Source: Fredinandcohnia onubensis
GTDB taxonomy: Bacteria > Bacillota > Bacilli > Bacillales > Bacillaceae_L
Assembly (NCBI RefSeq): GCF_002734215.1
Contig: NZ_NSEB01000004.1
Coordinates: forward strand, 379,954 to 443,953
DNA length: 64,000 nt
Direction of reading: 5' to 3'
The notes under the pieces were generated by a model. The model searched no databases and was not told the DNA's origin. It worked only from the letters and a program-made list of their open reading frames with translations. Made by a program: the position numbers and the translations under genes. The number at the start of each line of letters is the position of its first letter. The first letter of the stretch is position 1. Positions 34,302-42,599 of this stretch are shown in pieces.

Positions 34302-35753
34302 ATGGAAAACGATAAACGTTTTGATGAATTTAAACATACAGATGATCAATCTAACAACCTAGATAATAAGGAAAGCGATTCTACAGAGATTCAGTCGGAG
34401 CAGGAAAAAATGGATTTGAAACCAGAGGTAGAACATATCGACATTGAACCAACACAACTTGAACACGCTCAAACTGAAACCGTTCAGAATTCAGAAGTTA
34501 TTGAGGCAACATCTCAGCAAACAGCGGTTACCGAAGAATCGACACTTCGTGCATCAAGGCCAAAAGAGAAAAAGTCAAACTCAAAAATGAAAAGCTTTTT
34601 GTCCATGGTGTCTGCAGGTGTCCTTGGTTCGGCATTAACGCTTGGAGTTGCACCACATATTGACGGTCTCCAGGGATATTTCAATTCAGATTCTCCTGCA
34701 ACAGAGCAGAACTCTGAGGTTATTGAAGCATCTGGACCGGTGAAAATCCAATCAACCGCAGTTTCTGACTCGGCGTCTTCTATCGCCGATATGGTGGAAG
34801 AAGCATCAAAAGGGATCGTGGGAATCACAAGTATGCAATCTCAACAAAATCCTTTTAACCGAAGCAACTCACAAAATATTCCTAGCGGTACTGGCTCCGG
34901 GGTTATATTTCAAAAAGATGGAGATAAAGCTTATATTGTAACGAATAACCACGTTATTGAAAATGCAAATGAGGTAGAAATCTCTCTTCAAAATGGTGAA
35001 AAAACAATGGCTAAGTTGATTGGTACAGATCCATTAACCGATTTAGCCGTTTTAGAAATAGATTCTAAACATGTCGAGGCGGTTCTTCCATTTGGTGATT
35101 CAGGCACACTAAGACCTGGTGATCAGGTGTTTGCGATTGGGAACCCTCTTGGACTTGATTTATCAAGAACCGTTACATCTGGGATTGTAAGTGCAAAAGA
35201 TCGAAGTATTTCGGTAGATACCTCTGCAGGTAGCTGGGAACTAAACGTTATTCAGACAGATGCGGCCATTAATCCAGGTAACAGTGGTGGTGCTCTTTTA
35301 AATACACAAGGACAAGTGATTGGAATTAACAGCTTAAAGATTGCGAACAGCGGGGTAGAAGGATTAGGCTTCGCGATCCCAAGTAATGATGTTGTTCCGA
35401 TTATTAACAGTCTGATTGAAAATGGTAAAATTGAGCGTCCATTTATCGGCATCGGTTTAGCGGACCTAGCGGAAGTTCCAAGAATGTATTACGCTGACCT
35501 TCCAAATGACGTTAAGGAAGGAGTCATTGTAACGAGTGTTGCGCAAAATTCTGCAGCAGAAAAAGCTGGCTTGAAAATGACAGATGTCATCGTAAAAATC
35601 AATGATACTGAAGTTAAAAGCTCAATGGACCTTCGTAAATATTTATATTCAAAAGTAAAAATAGGCGATCAAATTGAATTAACTTTCTATCGAGGTGGAA
35701 ATCTCGAAACAGCTTCATTAACCCTAACAAGTAATACGACTGGAATTGAATAA
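34302..35753 (+). CDS. HtrA/DegP-type S1C serine protease
   Basis: 483 residues. A long acidic cytoplasmic N-terminus (about 1-100, rich in Glu and Gln) is followed by one transmembrane anchor (MKSFLSMVSAGVLGSALTLGV). The trypsin-like domain shows the triad as TNNHVIENA (His), LTDLAVLEID (Asp) and NPGNSGGALL (Ser). A C-terminal PDZ domain includes GVIVTSVAQNSAAEKAGLKMTDVIVKIND. It degrades or refolds misfolded secreted proteins at the outer membrane face. B. subtilis has three such proteases (HtrA, HtrB, YyxA); synteny here does not decide which is the orthologue. Confidence 0.95.
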   Translation: MENDKRFDEFKHTDDQSNNLDNKESDSTEIQSEQEKMDLKPEVEHIDIEPTQLEHAQTETVQNSEVIEATSQQTAVTEESTLRASRPKEKKSNSKMKSFLSMVSAGVLGSALTLGVAPHIDGLQGYFNSDSPATEQNSEVIEASGPVKIQSTAVSDSASSIADMVEEASKGIVGITSMQSQQNPFNRSNSQNIPSGTGSGVIFQKDGDKAYIVTNNHVIENANEVEISLQNGEKTMAKLIGTDPLTDLAVLEIDSKHVEAVLPFGDSGTLRPGDQVFAIGNPLGLDLSRTVTSGIVSAKDRSISVDTSAGSWELNVIQTDAAINPGNSGGALLNTQGQVIGINSLKIANSGVEGLGFAIPSNDVVPIINSLIENGKIERPFIGIGLADLAEVPRMYYADLPNDVKEGVIVTSVAQNSAAEKAGLKMTDVIVKINDTEVKSSMDLRKYLYSKVKIGDQIELTFYRGGNLETASLTLTSNTTGIE

Positions 35754-35763
35754 TTGACATAAA

Positions 35764-35825
35764 GGGCCCAAATCGAATCAGATTTGGGTCTGTTTGCGTC
35801 GGAAATCATTCCGACATTTTTTTCT
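35764..35825 (+). terminator. Two stacked terminator hairpins after the HtrA gene
   Basis: First GGCCCAAATC / GATTTGGGTC (35764-35796, weak T tract). Then a perfect GTCGGAA / TTCCGAC stem (35798-35815) with a four-base loop, followed by ATTTTTTTTC. The second is the stronger. Confidence 0.8.
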
Positions 35826-35981
35826 ATTGCCGACACCATTTCCCGGGAAACGACAGCGTGTATTGGTTAGTGACAGCAAATTTAAATAGATATAAAAAGA
35901 TACTAGACCATAGGAATTATGCGTGGTACTAACTATTACCTAAATATCACTCATTTATTATAAAATGCTTTCAAATGAATA

Positions 35982-36020
35982 TGAGACCAGATTATTTATA
36001 AACGCAATAATCTGGTCTCA
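35982..36020. repeat. Perfect 15-bp inverted repeat upstream of the DinB-like gene
   Basis: TGAGACCAGATTATT (35982-35996) and its exact complement AATAATCTGGTCTCA (36006-36020) are separated by nine bases. Neither strand has a T run after the stem, so it is not a standard terminator. It lies 57 bases before the DinB-like start codon. The rest of 35826-36076 shows no gene. Confidence 0.85.
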
Positions 36021-36076
36021 AATAACATCAAATACCATATAGATTACTACCACTTAAAAACCAGGAGGAATTTACA

Positions 36077-36532
36077 ATGAGTCACTATTTATTGATGCAA
36101 TTTGAATTGTTAAAGGGTCGTTTTCTTGGAGATTTGGAAGATGTAGCGGACGACATAGTATCCATTCAACCGGACGGTTTTAATAATACAATCCTTTGGC
36201 ATGTAGGTCATCTCGTTACTGTCAATGAGCAATTTATGTTTGGCTATCCGAAGAAGTCTACTTATCTACCGGAAAATTATTTGAACCTCTTTGCCAAAGG
36301 AACTAGTCCCGCAGACTGGAATGGAGAAATTCCCTCAATAACAGATCTAGTAGATCAATTTACCGAACAGGTAGCTAGAATACAGCAAATCCCTGTTGAA
36401 CGTTTTGACGAAAGGTTGAAACAACCCTTTCTTGGGCTTGAAACCTTTGGTGAAATAACGAACCTAGCTCTCTTCCATATTGCCTACCATTTAGGCCAAA
36501 TTCATGCGATGAAGCTTATGCTTCAAAAATAA
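36077..36532 (+). CDS. DinB/YfiT-like four-helix metalloenzyme-fold protein
   Basis: 151 residues. The three metal-binding His of the DinB_2 fold are visible: ILWHVGHL (about residue 41-47), then HIAYHLGQIHAMKL near the C-terminus, which supplies two more. Members include bacillithiol-dependent transferases (BstA, YfiT), so a thiol transferase role is plausible but not shown. AGGAGG precedes the ATG. Single gene behind a perfect inverted repeat. Confidence 0.85.
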   Translation: MSHYLLMQFELLKGRFLGDLEDVADDIVSIQPDGFNNTILWHVGHLVTVNEQFMFGYPKKSTYLPENYLNLFAKGTSPADWNGEIPSITDLVDQFTEQVARIQQIPVERFDERLKQPFLGLETFGEITNLALFHIAYHLGQIHAMKLMLQK

Positions 36533-36676
36533 GGAAGTTACTAATCCAGAGGATACATAGAAATACTTGTAAACTATAAAAAGTATAAAAAGCACTTGAC
36601 AATACTAGAGAAAATAAAATTGTTAGTGTATTTTTAGTTCAATAGTATGATATGATAAGAGTATGTCATCAAAAGG

Positions 36677-36717
36677 CCTTTCATTCTTAGTGCTATTAAG
36701 AATGAAAAGGGGATTTT
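36677..36717 (+). promoter_or_regulatory. Hairpin overlapping the ribosome binding site of the SANT/Myb-like gene
   Basis: CCTTTCATTCTTA (36677-36689) pairs with TAAGAATGAAAAGG (36697-36710, one bulged A). The 3' arm includes AAAAGG, which starts the AAAAGGGGA ribosome binding site, and ATTTTTG follows. The hairpin could act as an attenuator or sequester the ribosome binding site. Confidence 0.5.
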
Positions 36718-36721
36718 TGAT

Positions 36722-37291
36722 TTGAAGAAGAGAACATGGACATATGAAGAAATAGAGTTTTTAAAGGACAATGTAGGCCGTATGAAAATCTCTACCATTG
36801 CTAATCACCTTTATAGGACGGAAACGGCAGTTGAGTTAAAGATTAAAAGATTAGGGCTTTCAAACACGAAATCCTTTACCGGTCAATTGACAATGCATGA
36901 ATTGGCAACTCTATTAAAAATTGATCCAAAGTCTGTAAAGCTATGGATTGATAACCATGGACTAAGGTACACAAAAAAGGCAACGCGAAATACACGAAAA
37001 TTTTACTTTATTAAACCCGAGGATTTTTGGGATTGGGCAAAGAATAACAAAAGCCGAATTGACTTCTCAAAAATTGAAAAAAATGCAATCGTTCCTGAGC
37101 CATGTTGGGTGGAAGGAGAGCGTTCAAAGCAAAAGAGGGTCAATTACCGAGCGTGGACAACAGTAGAAATTAACTCCATGATTGAGCTTGTGGCAACAGG
37201 TACTCCATTTTCCGACATTGGAAAAAGACTAAACCGTAGCCCAATTAGCATCCAACGTAAATACCAGCGTATGAGTAAAGCAGTGAAATAA
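36722..37291 (+). CDS. SANT/Myb-like DNA-binding protein
   Basis: 189 residues from a TTG start. Two SANT/Myb-like helix-turn-helix modules flank a central MerR-like or HTH segment. Module 1 is TWTYEEIEFLKDNVGRMKISTIANHLYRTETAVELKIKRLGL (about 4-46). The middle segment, MHELATLLKIDPKSVKLWIDNHGLRY, looks like a winged-helix reader. Module 2 is AWTTVEINSMIELVATGTPFSDIGKRLNRSPISIQRKYQRM at the end. Such proteins are common in Bacilli and phages; their targets are unknown. The ribosome binding site sits in a hairpin. Confidence 0.75.
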   Translation: MKKRTWTYEEIEFLKDNVGRMKISTIANHLYRTETAVELKIKRLGLSNTKSFTGQLTMHELATLLKIDPKSVKLWIDNHGLRYTKKATRNTRKFYFIKPEDFWDWAKNNKSRIDFSKIEKNAIVPEPCWVEGERSKQKRVNYRAWTTVEINSMIELVATGTPFSDIGKRLNRSPISIQRKYQRMSKAVK

Positions 37292-37313
37292 ATACATCAT
37301 TGATAAAAACCAA

Positions 37314-37402
37314 ACTATACAAAAGGCAAAATTGTTGAAAGACAATGACGCAAAGCCACGGGCCTAAGGAGGATTCCTCTATGGTGGCCGGGTTGCTATA
37401 GA
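37314..37402 (+). ncRNA. Cyclic-di-GMP-I riboswitch (GEMM motif) aptamer
   Basis: The core matches the class: P1 closing CTATA (37315-37319) with TATAG (37397-37401), the conserved AAAAGGCAAA, a P2 hairpin ATTGT-TGAAAG-ACAAT with the GAAA tetraloop, the junction GACGCAAAGCC, and the P3 receptor side GGCCTAAGG...TGGCCGGGTTGC. The tetraloop, the A and G that sandwich the ligand and the CCTAA receptor are present, so it should bind c-di-GMP. No co-directional gene follows within 390 bases except prfC, beyond the terminator and an opposite-strand gene. Confidence 0.9.
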
Positions 37403-37436
37403 ATGGAAGGGTTCCTTTAATTGATGACGAAAAAAT

Positions 37437-37480
37437 GGGAGATACTAGTTGAATAACTAGTTCTCCCGTTTTCTTTTTCT
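37437..37480. terminator. Terminator of the riboswitch, also usable from the minus strand
   Basis: GGGAG...ACTAGTT pairs with AACTAGT...CTCCC (37437-37467), then GTTTTCTTTTTC. On the minus strand the same stem is followed by ATTTTTTCG and could end the small 36-residue gene. Confidence 0.85.
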
Positions 37481-37483
37481 ACA

Positions 37484-37594
37484 TTATTGATCTACTGAAT
37501 TTTTATCTAATTCTTTTACACCGTTCATAATTTGGACTGCAAAACCGACACATACTAGAATAATACTAAAAACAAGAAAATATGCTACAAACAT
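37484..37594 (-). CDS. Small hypothetical membrane protein (36 residues)
   Basis: One transmembrane helix (MFVAYFLVFSIILVCVGFAV) followed by a short acidic tail ending KNSVDQ. GAGGTGAAGG precedes the ATG at a good distance. No family recognised; single-helix proteins of this size are common in Bacilli and often unannotated. It lies opposite the riboswitch terminator, which would also end its own message. Confidence 0.55.
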   Translation of the reverse strand: MFVAYFLVFSIILVCVGFAVQIMNGVKELDKNSVDQ

Positions 37595-37798
37595 GTAACC
37601 TTCACCTCATTATAGTTTTTTTCTATTTCTATCTTTAGTATAGTGCGAACCCAAATAGGATTCTGTGATTTAAATCACAGAATTGCTCTATTTTCGAAAT
37701 TTTCCTATGAGTAACTGGAATCAATTCTCGTTGTAGTTCCTTTTTAATTGTGATATATTTTTTTAGATACAATCTGTGATAACGGAAGGATAATTTGC

Positions 37799-39382
37799 AT
37801 GAGCTATATAGATGAAGTTCAAAAACGAAGAACGTTTGCCATCATCTCTCACCCGGATGCTGGTAAAACAACGATGACTGAGAAATTATTATATTTTGGT
37901 AATGTAATTCGTGAAACAGGTACGGTAAAAGGAAAAAAATCAGGAAAATTTGCTGCGTCGGACTGGATGGAGATTGAAAAACAACGTGGGATTTCAGTTA
38001 CATCAAGTGTGATGAGTTTTCCATACGAAGACTTCTATGTCAATATTCTTGATACACCAGGTCACGAGGACTTTAGTGAGGACACCTATCGTACGTTAAC
38101 AGCTGTGGACAGTGTTGTGATGATCATCGACTCCACGAAGGGTGTCGAGCCCCAAACGATTAAACTATTTAAAGTTTGTCGCATGAGAGGCATTCCAATT
38201 TTTACATTCATCAATAAGCTTGACCGTGAAGGAAAAGATCCACTTGAACTCTTAGCCGAAATTGAAGAGGTTCTTGGTATTGAATCTTATCCAATGAACT
38301 GGCCAGTTGGAATGGGGAAACGATTCTTAGGGATTGTCGATCGTTACAACAATCAATTTGTACATTTTACTGGAAATGAAGATGAAAAAATCATTTCATT
38401 ACAGGAGCTAGAGGACGGCAAGCATCCTGGGATTACAGATAGTCCGATTTATGAAAGTACACAAGATGAGTTACTTTTATTGGACGAAGCAGGAAATGAC
38501 TTTGATGTGGAACGTGTAGCCAAAGGTGACCTTACGCCTGTATTCTTTGGTAGTGCGCTCGCAAACTTTGGTGTAGAAACGTTTTTTAATACATTTTTAC
38601 AATTTGCTTCAGAACCGAAGCCACGTAAAACAAATCTTGGCTTAATTCCACCAGAGGACGAAACGTTTTCAGGTTATATTTTCAAAATCCAAGCAAACAT
38701 GAACACGAAGCACCGCGACCGAATTGCATTCCTACGCGTCTGCTCAGGGAAGTTTGAACGTGGAATGAGTGTCAACATCACTCGTACAGGAAAATCAATC
38801 AAGCTGAATCAAACTCAGCAGTTTATGGCAGCAAGTCGTGAAACAGTAGATGAGGCATATCCTGGTGATATTATTGGTATTTATGATCCAAATGTCTACC
38901 AAATCGGTGATACCCTTACAGCAGGTAAAGAAGATATGCATTATCAGGAACTACCTGTGTTCCCACCTGAAATGTATCGTAAAGTTCGCGTGAAGAACGT
39001 AATGAAGGCAAAGCAATTTAGAAAAGGTATAGAACAGCTCGTTCAAGAAGGGGCAATTCAATTATTCAGACAGGAATCAAGTGATGAGTTCATTCTTGGT
39101 GCGGTTGGTCAACTTCAATATGATGTGTTTGAATATCGATTAGAGGGAGAATATAATGTCTCTGTTGAGTTCACTTCACTTGGAAACAGAATCCCAAGAT
39201 GGATTGGCAATAAAGATGTAGATACTCGTCTATTTGATTCAAGAAGTCTACTTGTTCGGGACCGTAGCGACCGATATGTCGTGTTATTTGAAAACGACTT
39301 TACGTATCGTTATTTCCAAGATAAAAACAAGGACATTGAACTCATCGACCTCTTTGAAAGCAATGACTATAAAGGTGTGTAA
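37799..39382 (+). CDS. prfC: Peptide chain release factor 3
   Basis: 527 residues, GTPase that recycles release factors 1 and 2 from the ribosome. G1 is [19 protein letters not shown], switch/G2 is [11 protein letters not shown]3 is [17 protein letters not shown] and G4 is [12 protein letters not shown]. Domain 2 and the elongation-factor-like C-terminal part follow ([25 protein letters not shown]). Full length. GAAGGA lies upstream of the ATG. The transcription start is not obvious; the c-di-GMP riboswitch upstream is separated by its terminator. Confidence 0.95.
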   Translation: MSYIDEVQKRRTFAIISHPDAGKTTMTEKLLYFGNVIRETGTVKGKKSGKFAASDWMEIEKQRGISVTSSVMSFPYEDFYVNILDTPGHEDFSEDTYRTLTAVDSVVMIIDSTKGVEPQTIKLFKVCRMRGIPIFTFINKLDREGKDPLELLAEIEEVLGIESYPMNWPVGMGKRFLGIVDRYNNQFVHFTGNEDEKIISLQELEDGKHPGITDSPIYESTQDELLLLDEAGNDFDVERVAKGDLTPVFFGSALANFGVETFFNTFLQFASEPKPRKTNLGLIPPEDETFSGYIFKIQANMNTKHRDRIAFLRVCSGKFERGMSVNITRTGKSIKLNQTQQFMAASRETVDEAYPGDIIGIYDPNVYQIGDTLTAGKEDMHYQELPVFPPEMYRKVRVKNVMKAKQFRKGIEQLVQEGAIQLFRQESSDEFILGAVGQLQYDVFEYRLEGEYNVSVEFTSLGNRIPRWIGNKDVDTRLFDSRSLLVRDRSDRYVVLFENDFTYRYFQDKNKDIELIDLFESNDYKGV

Positions 39383-39383
39383 A

Positions 39384-39432
39384 AACATGACTCTCAAACG
39401 CTCAGAATACTTCTCTGGGCGTTCATGTTTTG
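39384..39432 (+). terminator. Terminator of prfC
   Basis: Nested stem: AAACATGA with TCATGTTT outside and AACGCTCAGA with TCTGGGCGTT inside (one G-T pair). A T-rich tail follows, then the ribosome binding site of the permease gene 10 bases later. Confidence 0.7.
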
Positions 39433-39447
39433 TAGAAAGGAATTGGT

Positions 39448-40503
39448 ATGAAAAGGAATTATATTCAACAGATCTTCAATCAAGATGAACCGAATATGAA
39501 GATTATTACATTACTACTGTTTATAGTAAGCACTCTTTCTATTCTCTTCTCAATCGGTATAGGGCCTGTCTCTGTTCATCCGCTCACGGTCATCGAAATT
39601 CTTTTCTCCAAACTTCCCTTTTTCACTATTGAAAATAATTGGACACAGGTTGAGTATAATATCGTTTGGGGCCTGCGCTTACCTAGAGTGTTATTAGGAA
39701 TGATTGTTGGTGCTTCATTAGCGATAACAGGGGTTGTTATGCAGGCATTGGTTCGTAACCATCTTGCAGACCCATTCATTCTCGGCGTCTCATCAGGTGC
39801 ATCTGTAACGGCAACTTTAGGTATGTTATTTGGTGCCTTTTCAATTTTTGGTACTTATTCACTTTCCATCAGTGCGTTTATTGGCGCTGCTGTGACGATC
39901 ATTTTAGTCTATACCCTTTCAAGGGTGAACGGAAGAATCAATGTCACTCACCTCTTGCTTTCAGGTGTTGCGATCGCACTGATGATGGATGCATTGACAA
40001 GAACGATTACGCTAAGTGCTCCGAATGCATTAGGCTTACATAATGCCACCTTTTGGATGTCAGGAAGCTTGGCGGGAGCAAAATGGGGCTATTTAACGCT
40101 ACCACTTATAGTGGCAGTGCTTTGTATGATTGTTTTAATGAGCCAATATCGTGCTCTCAATGCCTTACTTTTCGGTGACGAAACAGCGGGAACATTAGGC
40201 TTTAATGTGGGGAGATTACATAAACTGTTGATCCTTGTTGCCTCGCTTTTAGCTGGAGTCACGATAGCGGTGAGTGGCTCAATTGGATTTATCGGGTTAA
40301 TGGTTCCGCATATTACAAGACTACTCGTTGGTTCGGATCATAAGCGAGTTCTTCCTGTAAGTGCCTTACTCGGTGGAATCTTTGTCGTGTGGACAGATGT
40401 TGCAGCTCGAATGGTGATAGCACCTGAGGAATTGCCAATTGGGATATTAACCGCATTAGTCGGAGGGCCATTCTTTATTTGGTTATTAAAAACGAAAAAG
40501 TAA
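39448..40503 (+). CDS. Iron-siderophore/cobalamin-type ABC transporter permease (FecCD family)
   Basis: 351 residues, about ten transmembrane segments. Family pieces include GLRLPRVLLGMIVGASLAITGVVMQALVRNHLADPFILGVSSGASV near the start, and a coupling-loop region with GFIGLMVPHITRLLVGSDHKRVLP. This is the FecCD/BtuC fold. It forms an operon with the ATPase (12-base gap) and binding lipoprotein. The ligand (ferric siderophore, haem or cobalamin) cannot be told; no cobalamin riboswitch lies upstream and I saw no clear Fur box. Confidence 0.9.
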   Translation: MKRNYIQQIFNQDEPNMKIITLLLFIVSTLSILFSIGIGPVSVHPLTVIEILFSKLPFFTIENNWTQVEYNIVWGLRLPRVLLGMIVGASLAITGVVMQALVRNHLADPFILGVSSGASVTATLGMLFGAFSIFGTYSLSISAFIGAAVTIILVYTLSRVNGRINVTHLLLSGVAIALMMDALTRTITLSAPNALGLHNATFWMSGSLAGAKWGYLTLPLIVAVLCMIVLMSQYRALNALLFGDETAGTLGFNVGRLHKLLILVASLLAGVTIAVSGSIGFIGLMVPHITRLLVGSDHKRVLPVSALLGGIFVVWTDVAARMVIAPEELPIGILTALVGGPFFIWLLKTKK

Positions 40504-40515
40504 TGAGGTGAAAAA

Positions 40516-41301
40516 TTGAAACTACTGGTTGAGAATTTAAATTTTTCATTGAATGAAAAACATATTATTGAAGATATGAATTTGCATGTTTCTGAAGGTG
40601 AATTTGTCGGAATCATCGGACCAAACGGAAGTGGGAAATCGACTCTCTTAAAAAACCTGTATCGTGGGCTTAAGCCCGATTCTGGTGTTGTTTTTTTAGA
40701 TGGAGAAAATGTTTATAAAATGAACCCTAAAGCGGCAGCCAAAAAAATCGGTGTCGTCGGACAAGAAAATGTCATCCCATTTGATTTTAAGGTCGAAGAA
40801 ATCATCGCAATGGGGAGAAGTCCATACAAAGGATTTTTTGATGGTGACAGTAGAAAAGATAAAGAAATTGTCGCAAATGCAATTGAGCAAATTGGTATGA
40901 CTGATATGGAGAAACGCAATTATATCAATCTATCAGGCGGGGAAAAGCAACGCGTCTTACTAGGTAGAGTGCTTGCTCAGCAAACGGATTTATTACTACT
41001 AGATGAACCAACAAACCACTTGGATATCCAGCATCAGCTACAAATTTTTGATTTGATTAAAGGGCTAGGTGTAACGGTCTTATCGGCCATCCATGATTTA
41101 AACCTTGCTGCTCTTTATTGCGACCGACTTTATGTTGTCAAGGATGGGCGTATATTAATGGCAGGAACTCCTGAAGAAGTTTTAACGCCCGAAACGATTT
41201 ACGAAATCTATGGGGTTAGGTCTGATGTAGCGATTCATCCAACTACAAAAAAGGTGACGATTACCTATTTACCCGTCAGTTTGCTAGAAGGAGAAAATTA
41301 A
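40516..41301 (+). CDS. ABC transporter ATP-binding protein (FecE/BtuD family)
   Basis: 261 residues from a TTG start preceded by GAGGTG. Walker A is GPNGSGKST (about residues 35-43), the Q-loop is VGQENVIPFDF, the signature is NLSGGEKQRVLLGRVL, Walker B is LLLLDEPTNHLD and the H-loop is AIHDLN. Cytoplasmic energy-coupling partner of the permease. The gene ends one base before the start of the binding protein. Confidence 0.95.
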   Translation: MKLLVENLNFSLNEKHIIEDMNLHVSEGEFVGIIGPNGSGKSTLLKNLYRGLKPDSGVVFLDGENVYKMNPKAAAKKIGVVGQENVIPFDFKVEEIIAMGRSPYKGFFDGDSRKDKEIVANAIEQIGMTDMEKRNYINLSGGEKQRVLLGRVLAQQTDLLLLDEPTNHLDIQHQLQIFDLIKGLGVTVLSAIHDLNLAALYCDRLYVVKDGRILMAGTPEEVLTPETIYEIYGVRSDVAIHPTTKKVTITYLPVSLLEGEN

Positions 41302-41302
41302 A

Positions 41303-42253
41303 ATGAAAAAACTAGTTTTGCTATTGGCAGGGATTCTTGTTTTGGTATTAGCGGGATGTGGCTCGGATACAGAGGATGGCTCCGTTACTAAGTCTAAGGA
41401 AGCTCTAGTCATTGATAATTATGGCAGAGAAGTAGAATTTACTGAGAAACCTTCAAAAGTGTTAACTTTAGGACCGAATGCAACCGAATTATTTATCGCA
41501 TTAGGACTCTCTGATTATGTAATTGGAAATAGCTTGGACAATCATAGCCGCGGTGCTTTGCCTGAATACCAGGACGATTATGAGAAAATTCCTGAGCTTA
41601 CATACGGTTCTGCAACAAGGGAAGCTGTATTAACAAGTGGAGCAGATTTTATTTACGGTATCGATTGGGAATTTGGAAGTGAAGGCCTAGACGTCGATGA
41701 GCTTGAAAGCTATGGAATCAACGTATATATGAATAAAGCCACATCAATGGATGAAATTTATCAGGAAATACGTGATATCGGTAAGATTTTTGACATTAAA
41801 GATCGAGCAGAGGCATTTATTGAAGAGCAAAAGGCACGAATTGCTAGTGTGCAGGAGAAACGGGCTAATCATGAGCCGGTTGATGTACTAGTATATGACA
41901 GTGGTGGAAATGGCGTTTTCACCGCGGGTAGCACAAACTTTGAAACGTTATTAATAGAGTTAGCAGGTGGCCAAAATATTTTTAATGATATCACAGACAA
42001 GCAATGGACCACAGTTAGCTACGAAGAAGTACTTTCAAGGCAGCCAGATGTCATTCTGATTCACGATTATGATGCTCCTTCAATTGAGCAAAAAATAAAG
42101 GATATCAAAAATGACCCAGCTCTTTCGCAACTTGAAAGTGTTAAAAATGAAAAGTTTGTTGTTATTTCATTAGAGAGTGTATTACCAGGAAACCGTATGG
42201 CGTATGCAGTCGAAACATTGGCAAAAGGATTCTATCCGGAATTGTTTAAATAG
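41303..42253 (+). CDS. ABC transporter substrate-binding lipoprotein (iron-siderophore/B12 type)
   Basis: 316 residues. Signal peptide with lipobox LAGC (Cys at 19), then a class III periplasmic-binding fold: VLTLGPNATELFIALGLSDYVIGN near the N-lobe start, a long rigid helix (YQEIRDIGKIFDIKDRAEAFIEEQKARI) between lobes, and GNGVFTAGSTNFETLLIELAGGQNIF in the C-lobe. Captures the metal complex outside the cell for the FecCD-type transporter. Ligand unknown. Confidence 0.9.
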   Translation: MKKLVLLLAGILVLVLAGCGSDTEDGSVTKSKEALVIDNYGREVEFTEKPSKVLTLGPNATELFIALGLSDYVIGNSLDNHSRGALPEYQDDYEKIPELTYGSATREAVLTSGADFIYGIDWEFGSEGLDVDELESYGINVYMNKATSMDEIYQEIRDIGKIFDIKDRAEAFIEEQKARIASVQEKRANHEPVDVLVYDSGGNGVFTAGSTNFETLLIELAGGQNIFNDITDKQWTTVSYEEVLSRQPDVILIHDYDAPSIEQKIKDIKNDPALSQLESVKNEKFVVISLESVLPGNRMAYAVETLAKGFYPELFK

Positions 42254-42326
42254 CAGGAGTAATCACGTGAATTCCTTAATTCGTTTTGCTATATTGAAGA
42301 TATGAAATTGAAAGGATACGAATTTA

Positions 42327-42572
42327 ATGCTATTAAAAATATTGCTGGCGCTCATCCTTCCGGGTGTACTCGTCGTTTTCTTTACAAGAGTGACCTATAA
42401 TCATTATGTGGGTTTTTTACTTGCAGTTGCCCTTATCGTTGCGTCTATTTATAAAGGATATGCGGATTCCGCTATTATCATCGTTGCGGATATCCTATCG
42501 TTGGGAGTAGGATTCATGTATGCGAGAAATATGGGGAAAAGAGTGGGAAAAAAAAGTCCTTCATCGAGATGA
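42327..42572 (+). CDS. csbA: CsbA family small membrane protein
   Basis: 81 residues, three hydrophobic segments. It closely follows B. subtilis CsbA: LPGVLVVFFTRVTYNHYVGFLLAVALIVASIYKGYADSAIIIVADILSL. In B. subtilis csbA is a sigma-B controlled gene directly upstream of uvrB, the same order as here except for the opposite-strand lipoprotein in between. I see no clear sigma-B promoter. The last codons overlap the terminator. Confidence 0.9.
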   Translation: MLLKILLALILPGVLVVFFTRVTYNHYVGFLLAVALIVASIYKGYADSAIIIVADILSLGVGFMYARNMGKRVGKKSPSSR

Positions 42573-42588
42573 TGAAGGACTTTTTTCA
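42549..42588. terminator. Bidirectional terminator after csbA
   Basis: AAAAAAGTCCTTCATC / GATGAAGGACTTTTTT, about 16 bases, five-base loop. It serves csbA and the convergent lipoprotein gene. Confidence 0.9.
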
Positions 42589-42599
42589 TTGAATCTAGG

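Noticed and set aside
36596-36624. TTGACA-like promoter upstream of the SANT/Myb-like gene
   Set aside because: The -35 is perfect but no -10 lies at 16-18 bases; the TATGAT further down has no -35.
37403-37799. prfC as the direct target of the c-di-GMP riboswitch
   Set aside because: A terminator and an opposite-strand gene lie between them, and release factor 3 is not a known c-di-GMP target; kept as a hypothesis in findings only.
41303-42253. Vitamin B12-specific assignment (btuF) for the binding protein
   Set aside because: No cobalamin riboswitch lies upstream and FecCD-type systems for siderophores look alike; ligand left open.
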